This document shows positions 9,061 through 17,999 of a DNA stretch of 64,000 nucleotides, one piece after another; the first letter of the stretch is position 1; each line of letters starts with the position of its first letter. The translations under genes and the position numbers were made by a program. The notes beneath the pieces were generated by a model. It did no database searches. It had not been told where the DNA came from and was given only the letters and a program-made list of their open reading frames with translations. The stretch spans positions 49,413-113,412 of the forward strand of contig JAEWMJ010000044.1 in assembly GCA_023393165.1 (NCBI GenBank), written 5' to 3'. This DNA is from Bacillota bacterium. GTDB lineage: Bacteria; Bacillota; Clostridia; Christensenellales; Christensenellaceae.

Positions 9061-11688
9061 ATGTCAAAAAAATATGTTTATTTGTTCAATGAAGGCGACG
9101 CGTCCATGAGAAATCTTTTGGGCGGCAAAGGCGCCAACCTGTGCGAAATGACCAATCTGGGCCTGACCGTACCTCAGGGTTTCATTGTATCAACCGAGGC
9201 TTGCACAAAATACTACGAGGACGGCAAGAAAATTGCCGATGAAGTAGTTGAGCAAATATTGGAAGCTATGAAAAAAACGGAAAAGCTCGTCGGCAAAACG
9301 TTCGGCGATCCTGAAAATCCTTTTTTGGTATCTGTCCGCAGCGGAGCGCGCGCTTCCATGCCCGGTATGATGGATACCATTTTAAATTTGGGACTGAATG
9401 ACATTGCTGTGGAAGGCATTGCGAAAAAATCAAACAATCCGCGCTTTGCATACGACAGCTACCGCCGCTTCATCCAGATGTTCTCGGACGTTGTTATGGG
9501 AATCGAAAAGAATCTCTTCGAGCATGCCCTGGAAGCCGCCAAGGAAGCCAAAGGCGTGAAAATGGATACCGAACTGAATGCGGACGACCTTAAAAAACTG
9601 GTTGCCACATTCAAGGAAATTTATAAAAAAGAAAAGGGCGAGGAATTCCCGCGGGATGCAAAGACCCAGCTGCTGGAAGCGGTAACGGCTGTTTTCCGTT
9701 CGTGGGATAACCCGAGAGCGATTGTATACCGCCGTCTGAACGATATTCCCAGCAGTTGGGGTACCGCTGTTAATGTACAGGCAATGGTATTCGGCAATAT
9801 GGGCGATGACTGCGGCACAGGCGTTGCGTTTACCCGCGACCCCGGCACCGGCGAAAAGAAACTTTTCGGCGAATATCTGATGAACGCACAGGGCGAAGAT
9901 GTTGTTGCCGGTATCCGTACTCCCCAGCCTATTTCCCATCTGGAACAGACAATGCCCGAAGCGTACGCGCAGTTTGTTCATAATGCAAAACTTCTGGAAG
10001 ACCATTATAAAGACATGCAGGATATGGAATTCACCATTGAAGGCGGAAAATTATACATGCTGCAGACCAGAAACGGAAAAAGAACGGCTCCGGCCGCTCT
10101 GAAAATCGCCGTAGACTTGGTTGCTGAAGGCAAACTGACCAAGGAAGAAGCCATAATGAAGGTAGAGCCCAAACAGCTGGATACTTTGCTTCATCCGACA
10201 TTCGTTCCTTCCGCACTGAAAGCTGCGAAACCTATCGCAAAGGGTCTGCCCGCTTCTCCCGGAGCCGCTGCAGGCAAAATCTATTTCACGGCTGAAGAAG
10301 CTACCGCTGCGGCTGCAAACGGCGAAGCGGTTATTCTCGTAAGGCTTGAGACCTCTCCTGAGGATATTGAAGGCATGAACGCTTCCAAAGGCATTCTTAC
10401 CGTCCGCGGCGGTATGACATCTCACGCAGCCGTTGTGGCGCGCGGCATGGGCACCTGCTGCGTAGCGGGATGCGGCGAGCTGAAAGTTAGCTCTTCCGAA
10501 AAAACCATGATCACGGCAGACGGTAAAGTATACCATGAAGGCGACGAGATATCGCTGGACGGCAGCACGGGCAACGTGTATGCAGGCAGCATTGCCACCC
10601 AGGAAGCCCAGCTGACCGGCGATTTCGCTCAGGTTATGGAATGGGCGGATTCCATCCGCAGACTTAAAGTCCGCACCAACGCCGACACGCCGAGAGACGC
10701 CGAGCAGGCTATTAAATTCGGCGCGGAAGGTATCGGCCTCTGCCGCACCGAGCATATGTTCTTTGCGGAAGACCGTATCGCCGCAATGCGCGAAATGATC
10801 GTTTCCAAAACAAAGGAACAAAGGGAAAAAGCGCTCAAAAAGCTGCTGCCCTATCAGAAGGAAGACTTCAAAGGCATATACAAGGCCATGAAGGGTTATC
10901 CTGTTACCATCAGGTTCCTGGATCCTCCGCTGCATGAGTTCCTGCCCCAGGATGAAGATGATATCGTGGCTCTGGCAAAAGAAATGGCTATGCCGGTTGA
11001 CGAACTGAAAGCCGTTATCGCTTCCCTGCACGAGTTCAACCCCATGATGGGTCACAGGGGATGCCGTCTGGCCGTTACATATCCGGAAATCGCCGTGATG
11101 CAGACCAGAGCGGTTATCGAGGCTGCTTACGAAGTAAGGAAAGAAACGGGACTTGATATCGTTCCCGAAATCATGATCCCGCTGGTTGGCGAAGTGAAAG
11201 AGCTTGCTTTTGTGAAGAAATCCGTTGTTGAAACGGCTGAGGCTGTTATGAAAGAAAAAGGCGAGACTTTCAAATACATGGTCGGTACAATGATCGAAAT
11301 TCCGAGAGCGGCAATTACCGCGGACGAAATTGCAAAGGAAGCGGAGTTCTTCTCCTTTGGTACAAACGACCTGACGCAGATGACGTTCGGCTTCTCCCGC
11401 GACGACGCAGGCAAGTTCCTGGACGACTATTATGCCAACAAAATCTACGAGTCCGATCCGTTTGCAAAACTGGATCAGGAAGGCGTTGGCAAACTGGTGC
11501 AGATGGCTGCCGACCTCGGCCGCAAAACGCGTCCGGAAATCAAACTGGGCATCTGCGGCGAACACGGCGGCGAGCCTTCGTCCGTTGAGTTCTGCAACAA
11601 AGTCGGCCTGAATTATGTTTCCTGCTCGCCCTACCGCGTGCCTATCGCAAGGTTGGCTGCTGCGCAGGCTGTTGTGAAACAAAAATAA
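9061..11688 (+). CDS. ppdK: Pyruvate, phosphate dikinase
   Basis: At 875 residues this is a full-length PPDK. It has the N-terminal ATP-grasp domain (GGKGANLCEM), the swivelling phosphohistidine domain with GGMTSHAAVVARGMG (catalytic His455), and the C-terminal PEP-binding TIM barrel with GICGEHGG (Cys832). These positions match the well studied Clostridium symbiosum enzyme almost exactly. The enzyme interconverts pyruvate, ATP and phosphate with PEP, AMP and pyrophosphate, and in anaerobes can run in the glycolytic direction. Codon use is more biased than in its neighbours, which suggests high expression. Confidence 0.98.
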   Translation: MSKKYVYLFNEGDASMRNLLGGKGANLCEMTNLGLTVPQGFIVSTEACTKYYEDGKKIADEVVEQILEAMKKTEKLVGKTFGDPENPFLVSVRSGARASMPGMMDTILNLGLNDIAVEGIAKKSNNPRFAYDSYRRFIQMFSDVVMGIEKNLFEHALEAAKEAKGVKMDTELNADDLKKLVATFKEIYKKEKGEEFPRDAKTQLLEAVTAVFRSWDNPRAIVYRRLNDIPSSWGTAVNVQAMVFGNMGDDCGTGVAFTRDPGTGEKKLFGEYLMNAQGEDVVAGIRTPQPISHLEQTMPEAYAQFVHNAKLLEDHYKDMQDMEFTIEGGKLYMLQTRNGKRTAPAALKIAVDLVAEGKLTKEEAIMKVEPKQLDTLLHPTFVPSALKAAKPIAKGLPASPGAAAGKIYFTAEEATAAAANGEAVILVRLETSPEDIEGMNASKGILTVRGGMTSHAAVVARGMGTCCVAGCGELKVSSSEKTMITADGKVYHEGDEISLDGSTGNVYAGSIATQEAQLTGDFAQVMEWADSIRRLKVRTNADTPRDAEQAIKFGAEGIGLCRTEHMFFAEDRIAAMREMIVSKTKEQREKALKKLLPYQKEDFKGIYKAMKGYPVTIRFLDPPLHEFLPQDEDDIVALAKEMAMPVDELKAVIASLHEFNPMMGHRGCRLAVTYPEIAVMQTRAVIEAAYEVRKETGLDIVPEIMIPLVGEVKELAFVKKSVVETAEAVMKEKGETFKYMVGTMIEIPRAAITADEIAKEAEFFSFGTNDLTQMTFGFSRDDAGKFLDDYYANKIYESDPFAKLDQEGVGKLVQMAADLGRKTRPEIKLGICGEHGGEPSSVEFCNKVGLNYVSCSPYRVPIARLAAAQAVVKQK

Positions 11689-11694
11689 TACAGA

Positions 11695-11805
11695 CCGCTG
11701 AGAAACGCCAACTATTTTGTTGTTTCTCCGCTTGCTCCTCAGCGTAGGATTCACTACGCTTGCGTCGCAATGCTCGAAACGCCTCGTATTTGGCGCTTTC
11801 AGCGG
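11695..11805. repeat. Imperfect inverted-repeat element after ppdK
   Basis: About 111 bases are bounded by CCGCTGAGAAACGCCAA on the left and TTGGCGCTTTCAGCGG on the right, which are inverted copies differing at a few positions. Inside is a second stem (AGCGTAG ... CTACGCT, 11741-11760). The block encodes no protein. The shape is that of a miniature dispersed repeat or a structured 3' untranslated region. The rest of the 327-base gap to dgt holds a terminator and a further hairpin. Confidence 0.5.
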
Positions 11806-11820
11806 CCTTTGGAATTTTAT

Positions 11821-11849
11821 AAAAATGCGGCAATTTGCCGCATTTTTTC
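11821..11849 (+). terminator. Intrinsic terminator of ppdK
   Basis: The AATGCGGC/GCCGCATT stem with flanking A/T pairs is followed by TTTTTTCTT. It ends the ppdK transcript after the inverted-repeat element. Confidence 0.8.
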
Positions 11850-11913
11850 TTGTCCATAACCATTTTATGTTAAAAACGAAATGGTACGGCCTAAAGAAAT
11901 AAAATCGTATAAA

Positions 11914-11962
11914 AATTGGTTTTCTTTTGCACACCTTTTCTTTTTTCAAAAAGAAAAGGTGT
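11914..11962. repeat. Hairpin related to the 1041-1190 element
   Basis: A 15-bp perfect stem (11931-11945 with 11948-11962; ACACCTTTTCTTTTT and its complement) is preceded by TTGGTTTTCTTTTG. The same lead-in and a sequence-related stem occur at 1134-1181. The pairing positions change on both sides together, so the structure is conserved more than the sequence. Confidence 0.5.
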
Positions 11963-12015
11963 AAAATTAAAAATAACAAAGGATTTTGGTGACTGGGTGT
12001 ATAATATATATTCTT

Positions 12016-13005
12016 ATGATACGAATAGATCTTGAAAACCTGGAAAATCAAATATTGTCGGAATACGCGCAGAAAAGCGCGCAAACAAAGGGGCGCGTCA
12101 CGCCGGTCGAAAAATGCGAACTGCGGACTGAATACCAGCGGGACAGGGACAGGATACTGCACTGCAAGTCATTCAGGAGGCTGAAGCACAAGACGCAGGT
12201 ATTTTTAGCGCCTGAAGGCGACCATTACCGGACGCGGCTTACGCATACTCTCGAAGTATCGCAGATCGCGCGGACAATTTCCCGTGCGCTGCGGCTGAAC
12301 GAAGACCTGACCGAGGCGATTTCGCTGGGCCACGATCTGGGGCATACCCCGTTCGGGCATGCCGGCGAACGCGCGTTGCGCGATTGCGCGGGCGAATTTG
12401 AACACAACTGCCAGAGCCTGCGGGTGGTGGACATTCTGGAAAACGGGCGCGGCCTCAATCTGACCTGGGAAGTGCGGGACGGTATACTGAACCACAAAAA
12501 AGGCATGTTCCCCTGCACGCTTGAGGGAAAAGCCGTCAATCTGTCCGACAGAATCGCGTATATGAACCACGATATTGACGACGCCCTGCGCGCCGGTATA
12601 ATGAAACTTTCGGATATTCCCAAAAAACTTGTGCATGCTCTGGGTGAAACGCATGGGGAACGTATTAACGCAATGGTTCTTGATGTAGTGGAAAACAGCA
12701 TGGACAAAGGCGAAATCATCATGTCCGGGGAGATGGAAGAATATACAAACGAGCTCAGGGATTTTTTGTTTTCGTTTCTGTATTTATCCGGCAAAGCCCA
12801 GGCGGATGAAAAGAAGGTAACAACGGTCATTCAAATGCTTTGGGGCCACTATATTGAAAATCCGGGCGAATTGCCTGAAGAATACAGGCAATCCATCGGT
12901 TTGTGGGGCGAGAAGCAGGTAGTGATCGACTATATTGCGGGAATGTCCGACGGTTATGCGCTTAAAAAATTCGGCGAGCTCTTTGTTCCAAAAAGCTGGC
13001 TTTAA
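12016..13005 (+). CDS. dgt: Deoxyguanosinetriphosphate triphosphohydrolase-like protein
   Basis: The HD-domain motifs of the dGTPase family are clear: FRRLKHKTQVF, RTRLTHTLEVSQIAR, and LGHDLGHTPFGHAGE, where the H...HD...D metal site lies. The family hydrolyses dNTPs to nucleoside and triphosphate; the clostridial clade (about 330 residues) is a dGTPase-like type whose substrate range varies. I place the start at ATG 12016 (MIRIDLENL). The frame is open to TTG 11986 and GTG 11989, which have an AAAGGA just upstream, so a start 9-10 codons earlier is possible. It leads into dnaG with a 16-base gap. Confidence 0.88.
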   Translation: MIRIDLENLENQILSEYAQKSAQTKGRVTPVEKCELRTEYQRDRDRILHCKSFRRLKHKTQVFLAPEGDHYRTRLTHTLEVSQIARTISRALRLNEDLTEAISLGHDLGHTPFGHAGERALRDCAGEFEHNCQSLRVVDILENGRGLNLTWEVRDGILNHKKGMFPCTLEGKAVNLSDRIAYMNHDIDDALRAGIMKLSDIPKKLVHALGETHGERINAMVLDVVENSMDKGEIIMSGEMEEYTNELRDFLFSFLYLSGKAQADEKKVTTVIQMLWGHYIENPGELPEEYRQSIGLWGEKQVVIDYIAGMSDGYALKKFGELFVPKSWL

Positions 13006-13021
13006 GGGATAGTGTGTTTGG

Positions 13022-14791
13022 ATGATTACCGAAGAGTGGAAGAGCGAACTGCTTTCCAAGGTCAACATTGCGGATATTGTCGGAGAGCATGTTTCCCTTG
13101 TCAATAAAGGCGGACGGCTTTGGGCCTGTTGTCCTTTCCATAACGAAAAAACGCCTTCTTTTACGGTAAACACGGACAAGCAGTTTTATCATTGCTTTGG
13201 CTGCGGTAAGGGCGGGAATGTGATCAACTTCGTGATGGAAATGGAAAAAATGACTTTTTCGGAAGCATGCCAGTATCTTGCGGAAAAAGTCAAGTTGCCC
13301 ATGCCGAAAATGGAGAGCAGGACAAATTACGAAAACTTACGGGCGCAGCGTGAAAAAATTTTGGCAATGAACAAAATTACGGCACGTTTTTTTTATGACA
13401 GCCTGCGCGAAACACAGGGGGAGGAAGCGCTTTCTTATCTTAAGAAACGTGGAATAACCGATGCCGTGATCAAGACGTTTGGAATAGGATATGCGCCCGA
13501 CCGGTGGGACACTGTGATTACTTTGCTGAAAGAAAGCGGGTATACCCAAAAAGAAGTTATTGAAGCCGGCCTTGCCAAGTCTAGCGGGGGCAAGGTTTTC
13601 GATATGTTCCGGAACAGGGTAATAATGCCCATTATCAACAATTTTTCCGAGGTGATCGGCTTTGGCGGCAGGGTGATGGACGGAAGTGAACCCAAATACC
13701 TGAATTCGCCCGAAACTGCGGCATTCAACAAGAGAAAGAACCTTTATAACCTGAATCTGGTGCGCAAACTCAAAAATTTGCAGTATATTGTACTGGTTGA
13801 AGGTTATATGGACGCTATTGCGCTTTGCATGTACGGCGTTCAGAATGTTGTGGCGACGCTCGGAACAGCTCTGACGGCTGAACAGGCCCGGCTCATAAAA
13901 AGATATACGCGCAGCGTCGTCGTATCGTACGACGGGGATGAAGCCGGACAGAAAGCGACTTACCGCGCTTTGGATATCCTTGCGGCGGAAGGGCTGGAGG
14001 TTCGTGTTATCTCCATTCCGGACGGCATGGACCCAGACGAGTATTTGAAAAAATATAAAAAAGACGGCTTTATCAAGCTTATCTCCGCCGCAAAACCGGC
14101 AATGGATTACAAAATCGGCAGGCTCCGGATGAATTTTGACTTGAAAGACGGCTATCAGATGGAAAAATACGCAAAGGAATGCGCCGGTTTGATCAAGACG
14201 ATAGAGAGCCCTATCATGCGTGAAAAGTACGTTAGGATGCTGGCGGAAGAAACCGGATTCAGCGAGAATGCCATTTACGAAGAAATAGGTGTTAAAAAGA
14301 ATATAAAAGGGAATGATTGGAATAATAGTAGCGAAAATAAGGTTTCGGGCGGCCATTTGAAATCTGAAGAATATATTCTGCTCCGATTGTGTGAAAATCC
14401 AGCCTGTATGGAGAAGATAGAAGGAATTACAGAGGACGATTTTGAGGATAATACCTACAAAAAGATTTTTTCTGTAATAAACCAAAAAATAAAAAAAGGA
14501 TTTATGCCAACGGACGCCGAAATATTATCGGAGTTGTCGGAAGATGACGAACTTAGCCGGGCGACCGCACTGTTTTCCGGCGAAACAGAATTTTTTGGAG
14601 ACGGAAAACTGGCGGATGATTATTTATCGGATTGCCTGCGCGACATGCGCTCAAGGCGGATGAAAAAATTTAGGGACGGACTTATAAATGAATACAACGG
14701 TGAAAAAAATGAGGATAAAAGAAGCGGCTTATTGAATAAAATTAATAGATTATCAAAAGAGATTCACGAAATGAAAGAAAGATTAGATTAG
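13022..14791 (+). CDS. dnaG: DNA primase
   Basis: The 589-residue protein has an N-terminal CHC2 zinc finger (CPFHNEKTPSF ... CFGCGKGG), a TOPRIM core with VEGYMDAIAL and SYDGDEAGQKA, and a C-terminal DnaB-binding helical region. It synthesises RNA primers at the replication fork. The gene heads the classic dnaG-rpoD macromolecular-synthesis pair. Compared with the zinc and TOPRIM parts the C-terminal 150 residues are weakly conserved, as expected. Confidence 0.97.
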   Translation: MITEEWKSELLSKVNIADIVGEHVSLVNKGGRLWACCPFHNEKTPSFTVNTDKQFYHCFGCGKGGNVINFVMEMEKMTFSEACQYLAEKVKLPMPKMESRTNYENLRAQREKILAMNKITARFFYDSLRETQGEEALSYLKKRGITDAVIKTFGIGYAPDRWDTVITLLKESGYTQKEVIEAGLAKSSGGKVFDMFRNRVIMPIINNFSEVIGFGGRVMDGSEPKYLNSPETAAFNKRKNLYNLNLVRKLKNLQYIVLVEGYMDAIALCMYGVQNVVATLGTALTAEQARLIKRYTRSVVVSYDGDEAGQKATYRALDILAAEGLEVRVISIPDGMDPDEYLKKYKKDGFIKLISAAKPAMDYKIGRLRMNFDLKDGYQMEKYAKECAGLIKTIESPIMREKYVRMLAEETGFSENAIYEEIGVKKNIKGNDWNNSSENKVSGGHLKSEEYILLRLCENPACMEKIEGITEDDFEDNTYKKIFSVINQKIKKGFMPTDAEILSELSEDDELSRATALFSGETEFFGDGKLADDYLSDCLRDMRSRRMKKFRDGLINEYNGEKNEDKRSGLLNKINRLSKEIHEMKERLD

Positions 14792-14804
14792 TAGGTGGTA
14801 TAGA

Positions 14805-15956
14805 TTGCAGGAAAATGATAATAACAGTGTGAAGAAAACAGAATTCGATATCGGCAAGAAAAATGCGGTTTCTTCATATATTAAAAACAGCGAAGAAAGA
14901 GTCAGCAAGATCATAGACATCGGAAAAGCCAAGGGTATTATTACATACAAGGAAATCATGGACGCCCTGGACGATGTGATATTGCGGCCGGAACAGATTG
15001 AAAGGCTTTATGAGAGCCTGGAAGAGTTAAATGTTGACGTAATAGACGAAGATATAGAAAGGGATCTGCCCAAGGATCTTGAAGAAGGCATTGACAAGGA
15101 ATTTGAAATCGCAATGCCGGAAAACATCAATATCGACGATCCTGTTCGCATGTACTTAAAGGAAATCGGCAAAGTTCCTCTTCTTTCCGCTGATGAAGAG
15201 ATCGAACTTGCCACCAAAATGGGGCAGGGCGACCAGGAAGCCAAGAAAAAACTTGCCGAGGCAAACCTCAGGCTGGTTGTAAGCATTGCAAAAAGGTACG
15301 TCGGCCGCGGTATGCTGTTTCTGGACTTGATCCAGGAAGGCAATCTTGGTTTGATCAAGGCCGTCGAGAAATTCGATTATCAAAAGGGATATAAGTTCTC
15401 AACCTATGCGACATGGTGGATCAGGCAGGCTATAACCCGCGCGATCGCAGACCAGGCGCGTACCATCCGTATTCCGGTGCATATGGTTGAAACCATCAAT
15501 AAGCTCATTCGCGTATCGCGCCAGCTTCTGCAGCAGTATGGCCGCGATCCTCTGCCGGAAGAACTTGCAAAGGAAATGGGCATATCTGAAGACAAGGTGC
15601 GGGAAATATTAAAAATCGCGCAGGAACCCGTTTCGCTGGAAACACCTATCGGCGAGGAAGAGGACAGTCACCTGGGCGATTTTATACCGGACGACGACGC
15701 TCCGGCGCCGGCTGAAGCGGCTGCGTTTACGCTCTTAAAAGAGCAGCTTATGGACGTACTGGATACGCTTACGCCCAGGGAAGAAAAAGTTTTAAAACTG
15801 CGTTTCGGGCTGGACGACGGGCGCGCCCGCACGCTTGAAGAAGTGGGGAAAGAATTTCAGGTTACCCGTGAGAGAATACGGCAGATTGAAGCCAAGGCTT
15901 TGCGGAAACTGCGGCATCCCAGCAGGAGTAAGAAGTTGAGAGACTTCTTAGAATAG
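14805..15956 (+). CDS. rpoD: RNA polymerase primary sigma factor (SigA/RpoD)
   Basis: All primary sigma regions are present: 1.1 at the N-terminus, 1.2 (DPVRMYLKEIGKVPLL), the 2.3-2.4 block with YATWWIRQAITRAI, region 3, and the 4.2 helix-turn-helix (TLEEVGKEFQVTRERIRQIE). The length of 383 is typical of Firmicutes SigA. The start is TTG at 14805, 8 bases after AGGTGG; no ATG is available nearby. The consensus promoters listed in this window are what this factor should read. Confidence 0.98.
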   Translation: MQENDNNSVKKTEFDIGKKNAVSSYIKNSEERVSKIIDIGKAKGIITYKEIMDALDDVILRPEQIERLYESLEELNVDVIDEDIERDLPKDLEEGIDKEFEIAMPENINIDDPVRMYLKEIGKVPLLSADEEIELATKMGQGDQEAKKKLAEANLRLVVSIAKRYVGRGMLFLDLIQEGNLGLIKAVEKFDYQKGYKFSTYATWWIRQAITRAIADQARTIRIPVHMVETINKLIRVSRQLLQQYGRDPLPEELAKEMGISEDKVREILKIAQEPVSLETPIGEEEDSHLGDFIPDDDAPAPAEAAAFTLLKEQLMDVLDTLTPREEKVLKLRFGLDDGRARTLEEVGKEFQVTRERIRQIEAKALRKLRHPSRSKKLRDFLE

Positions 15957-15985
15957 AAGTCTGGCTTATAAAGACAAAAATTAAC

Positions 15986-16010
15986 AGGCAGCAATCGCTG
16001 CCTTTGTTAT
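15986..16010 (+). terminator. Probable terminator after rpoD
   Basis: AGGCAGC and GCTGCCT form a 7-bp stem with an AATC loop, followed by TTGTTATTG. The T-tract is interrupted, so some read-through into trmK is likely. Confidence 0.6.
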
Positions 16011-16027
16011 TGTAAACGAAGAGGAAT

Positions 16028-16726
16028 ATGGACAGACTTACACAAATATTCAACTGCATACCAAAATGCGCGGTCGTGGCGGATATCGGCTGCGACCACG
16101 GCAATCTTGCGGCGCAGTTGATCAAAGAAAAAAAATCGGACAGGGTGATCGCTGCGGATATCAGCCAAAAGTCGCTTGAAAAGGCGGTCAGGCTATGTGA
16201 ATCCCTTGGGATCAGCCATAAAGCAGATTTCAGGCGGGGGGACGGACTTTTTGTGTTAAGCCCGGGAGAAGCGAACGTGATCGTGATCGCCGGCATGGGC
16301 GGAAACCTGATATCCGGAATACTGAAAAGCGGTATGGAAGTTGCCCGAAAAGCTTATCTGGTTTTATGCCCGCATACGCATGAGGGCGTATTGCGGAAAT
16401 TCTTGTGCGAAAGCGGATTTGCAATCAAAAACGAATGCCTGGCGCAGGAGGAAGGCCGGTATTACCAGATCATCTGCGCGGAATATAACGGTAAAAACTG
16501 CCCGGAGGACGACGGTTTCTATTATGAGGTAGGCCGGAAGCTGCTCCAAAGCAAAGACGGACTTCTTTCGGGATTTTTGGAGTACAAGATAAAAATCACC
16601 CGTGGAATTATCAAAAATGCGCGGCGCTCCGAGGGGGAAGAAGCTAAAAAGCTTGTTCGGGACTTGGCGCGGTTTGCCGATAGATTGGAGGAATGTTTGG
16701 ATGCCTGTAAGCCTAAAAATGATTGA
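16028..16726 (+). CDS. trmK: tRNA (adenine(22)-N(1))-methyltransferase TrmK
   Basis: This class I SAM methyltransferase of the TrmK family has the glycine-rich motif VADIGCDHGNLAAQL near residues 18-32, the acidic residue after strand 2 (AADIS), and the family motif VIAGMGGNLI. It methylates N1 of A22 in tRNAs of Gram-positive bacteria. The usual coupling to a NIF3 gene is seen here, with a 26-base overlap. The AGAGGAAT ribosome site fits ATG 16028. Confidence 0.93.
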   Translation: MDRLTQIFNCIPKCAVVADIGCDHGNLAAQLIKEKKSDRVIAADISQKSLEKAVRLCESLGISHKADFRRGDGLFVLSPGEANVIVIAGMGGNLISGILKSGMEVARKAYLVLCPHTHEGVLRKFLCESGFAIKNECLAQEEGRYYQIICAEYNGKNCPEDDGFYYEVGRKLLQSKDGLLSGFLEYKIKITRGIIKNARRSEGEEAKKLVRDLARFADRLEECLDACKPKND

Positions 16727-17822
16727 AAAAATGATCGAGGATTTTTCGCCGGTGCGTTTTGCCTGTGATTGGGACAACAGCGGATTTAATATAAATCTCG
16801 GCCATGATGTAGACGCTGTTCTGGTATGCTTGGACGTGACGGGGGAAATTATCGAGGAAGCGGTCCAAAAAAAATGTGGCCTGATCGTATCCCATCATCC
16901 GCTCTTCTTTAAAAGCCTCCGCAACATAGACGCATCCGCCTACGAAGGAAAAATGGCCGCACAGCTGATACGGCGGGGAATATCCCTTTATTGCGCGCAC
17001 ACCAGCATGGACAGTTCGCCCGAGGGAATCAACACCCATATCGCCGGACTGCTTGGGCTGAAAAACACGCGTTTCATCCAGCCGGGAACAGTTCAAAAAT
17101 TCAACCAGATAGGCGTATATGTCCCCCAAGGGCATGAGGACGCCGTGGCACGCGCCATGGGCGATGCCGGCGCGGGGATGCTGGGAAACTACCGGGACTG
17201 CGCGTATTTCACCCAGGGTGAAGGCAGATTCCGTCCGACAGAAGGCGCAAACCCGTTTATCGGCGAGGTTGGCAGAATGGAAAAAGTAGCTGAAACAAAA
17301 ATTGAAGCAATATGCGCGGACAACCTGACCGCCCGGGTGGTTGAGGAGATGCTTTCGGCGCATCCTTACGAGGAAGCGGCGTATTATATAACGGAACTTA
17401 AAAACAGCAGGACTGCGGAATCAGGCCTTGGCGTGATCGGGGATTTTGAAGAAGGGATCACGCTCATGGAAGCGGCAAAGCTCGTAAAAGAACGCCTTCA
17501 TATCGACCATGTACGGGTATCGGGCGAACCCGGCAAAACCGTTAAAAAAGCGGGCGTATGCGGAGGAAGTGCGGGAGACCTCATTCCCATGGCGGAGGAT
17601 TTGGGCGCTGATCTTTTTATTACAGGCGAGGTAAAACATAGCATGTATGTGGCGGCCGACGGTATGGCGCTCATTGAAGCCGGACATTTTGATACCGAAA
17701 AATGTTTTATACAACTCTTTCGCCAAGGTTTACAAAAACGTGCAAATGCGTTAAAATATAATTTAAGTATTTTTATGACGGAGAATCAAAAAAGGCCGTT
17801 TATAACACTATTCCGCGATTAA
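16701..17822 (+). CDS. Nif3-like dinuclear metal centre protein (YqfO type)
   Basis: The protein has the split NIF3 metal site: SHHPLFFK near the start, HTSMDSSPEGIN, and the C-terminal GHFDTEK. Between the halves is the PII-like insert that distinguishes the 370-residue YqfO form from the short YbgI form. The biochemical role is not settled; a GTP cyclohydrolase-like hydrolase activity has been proposed for the family. ATG 16701 is chosen because GGAGG lies 10 bases upstream and MPVSLKMIEKMI matches the usual family start; the frame is open further upstream only within trmK. Confidence 0.92.
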   Translation: MPVSLKMIEKMIEDFSPVRFACDWDNSGFNINLGHDVDAVLVCLDVTGEIIEEAVQKKCGLIVSHHPLFFKSLRNIDASAYEGKMAAQLIRRGISLYCAHTSMDSSPEGINTHIAGLLGLKNTRFIQPGTVQKFNQIGVYVPQGHEDAVARAMGDAGAGMLGNYRDCAYFTQGEGRFRPTEGANPFIGEVGRMEKVAETKIEAICADNLTARVVEEMLSAHPYEEAAYYITELKNSRTAESGLGVIGDFEEGITLMEAAKLVKERLHIDHVRVSGEPGKTVKKAGVCGGSAGDLIPMAEDLGADLFITGEVKHSMYVAADGMALIEAGHFDTEKCFIQLFRQGLQKRANALKYNLSIFMTENQKRPFITLFRD

Positions 17823-17844
17823 AAATATTACATGCTTTTAATCT

Positions 17845-17962
17845 GGCAACCAAGGGTTGCCGTTGCGGCAAAGCCGCAATTGGACAGTATTGCACGACAT
17901 CCGCGCGGGCCCAGCCCGCTGCCGCATAAAATGCGGTAAGTTAAAAACGTAAAGTTTTTAAC
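17845..17962. repeat. Array of five small hairpins
   Basis: Five consecutive perfect inverted repeats fill this gap: GGCAACC/GGTTGCC (17845-17861), TTGCGGC/GCCGCAA (17863-17879), GCGGGC/GCCCGC (17905-17919), CCGCAT/ATGCGG (17922-17936) and GTTAAAAAC/GTTTTTAAC (17940-17962). Loops are 3-5 bases. None is followed by a T-run, so they are not ordinary terminators. No reading frame is visible. Confidence 0.6.
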
Positions 17963-17999
17963 TGCGAGTTAGTATAAATGATTGAGTGGAGGATGCGAA

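Noticed and set aside
12000..12005. TATAAT just before dgt taken as a promoter
   Set aside because: No -35 at 16-18 bases and it would leave almost no leader before the ATG; retained only as a possibility.
10051..12162. A very long minus-strand open frame opposite ppdK and dgt
   Set aside because: Its product is low-complexity, His/Phe/Arg-rich and spans two real genes; it results from the biased codon use of ppdK.
13337..14485. A 382-codon minus-strand frame opposite dnaG
   Set aside because: Shadow of dnaG; the product shows no family features and has no ribosome site.
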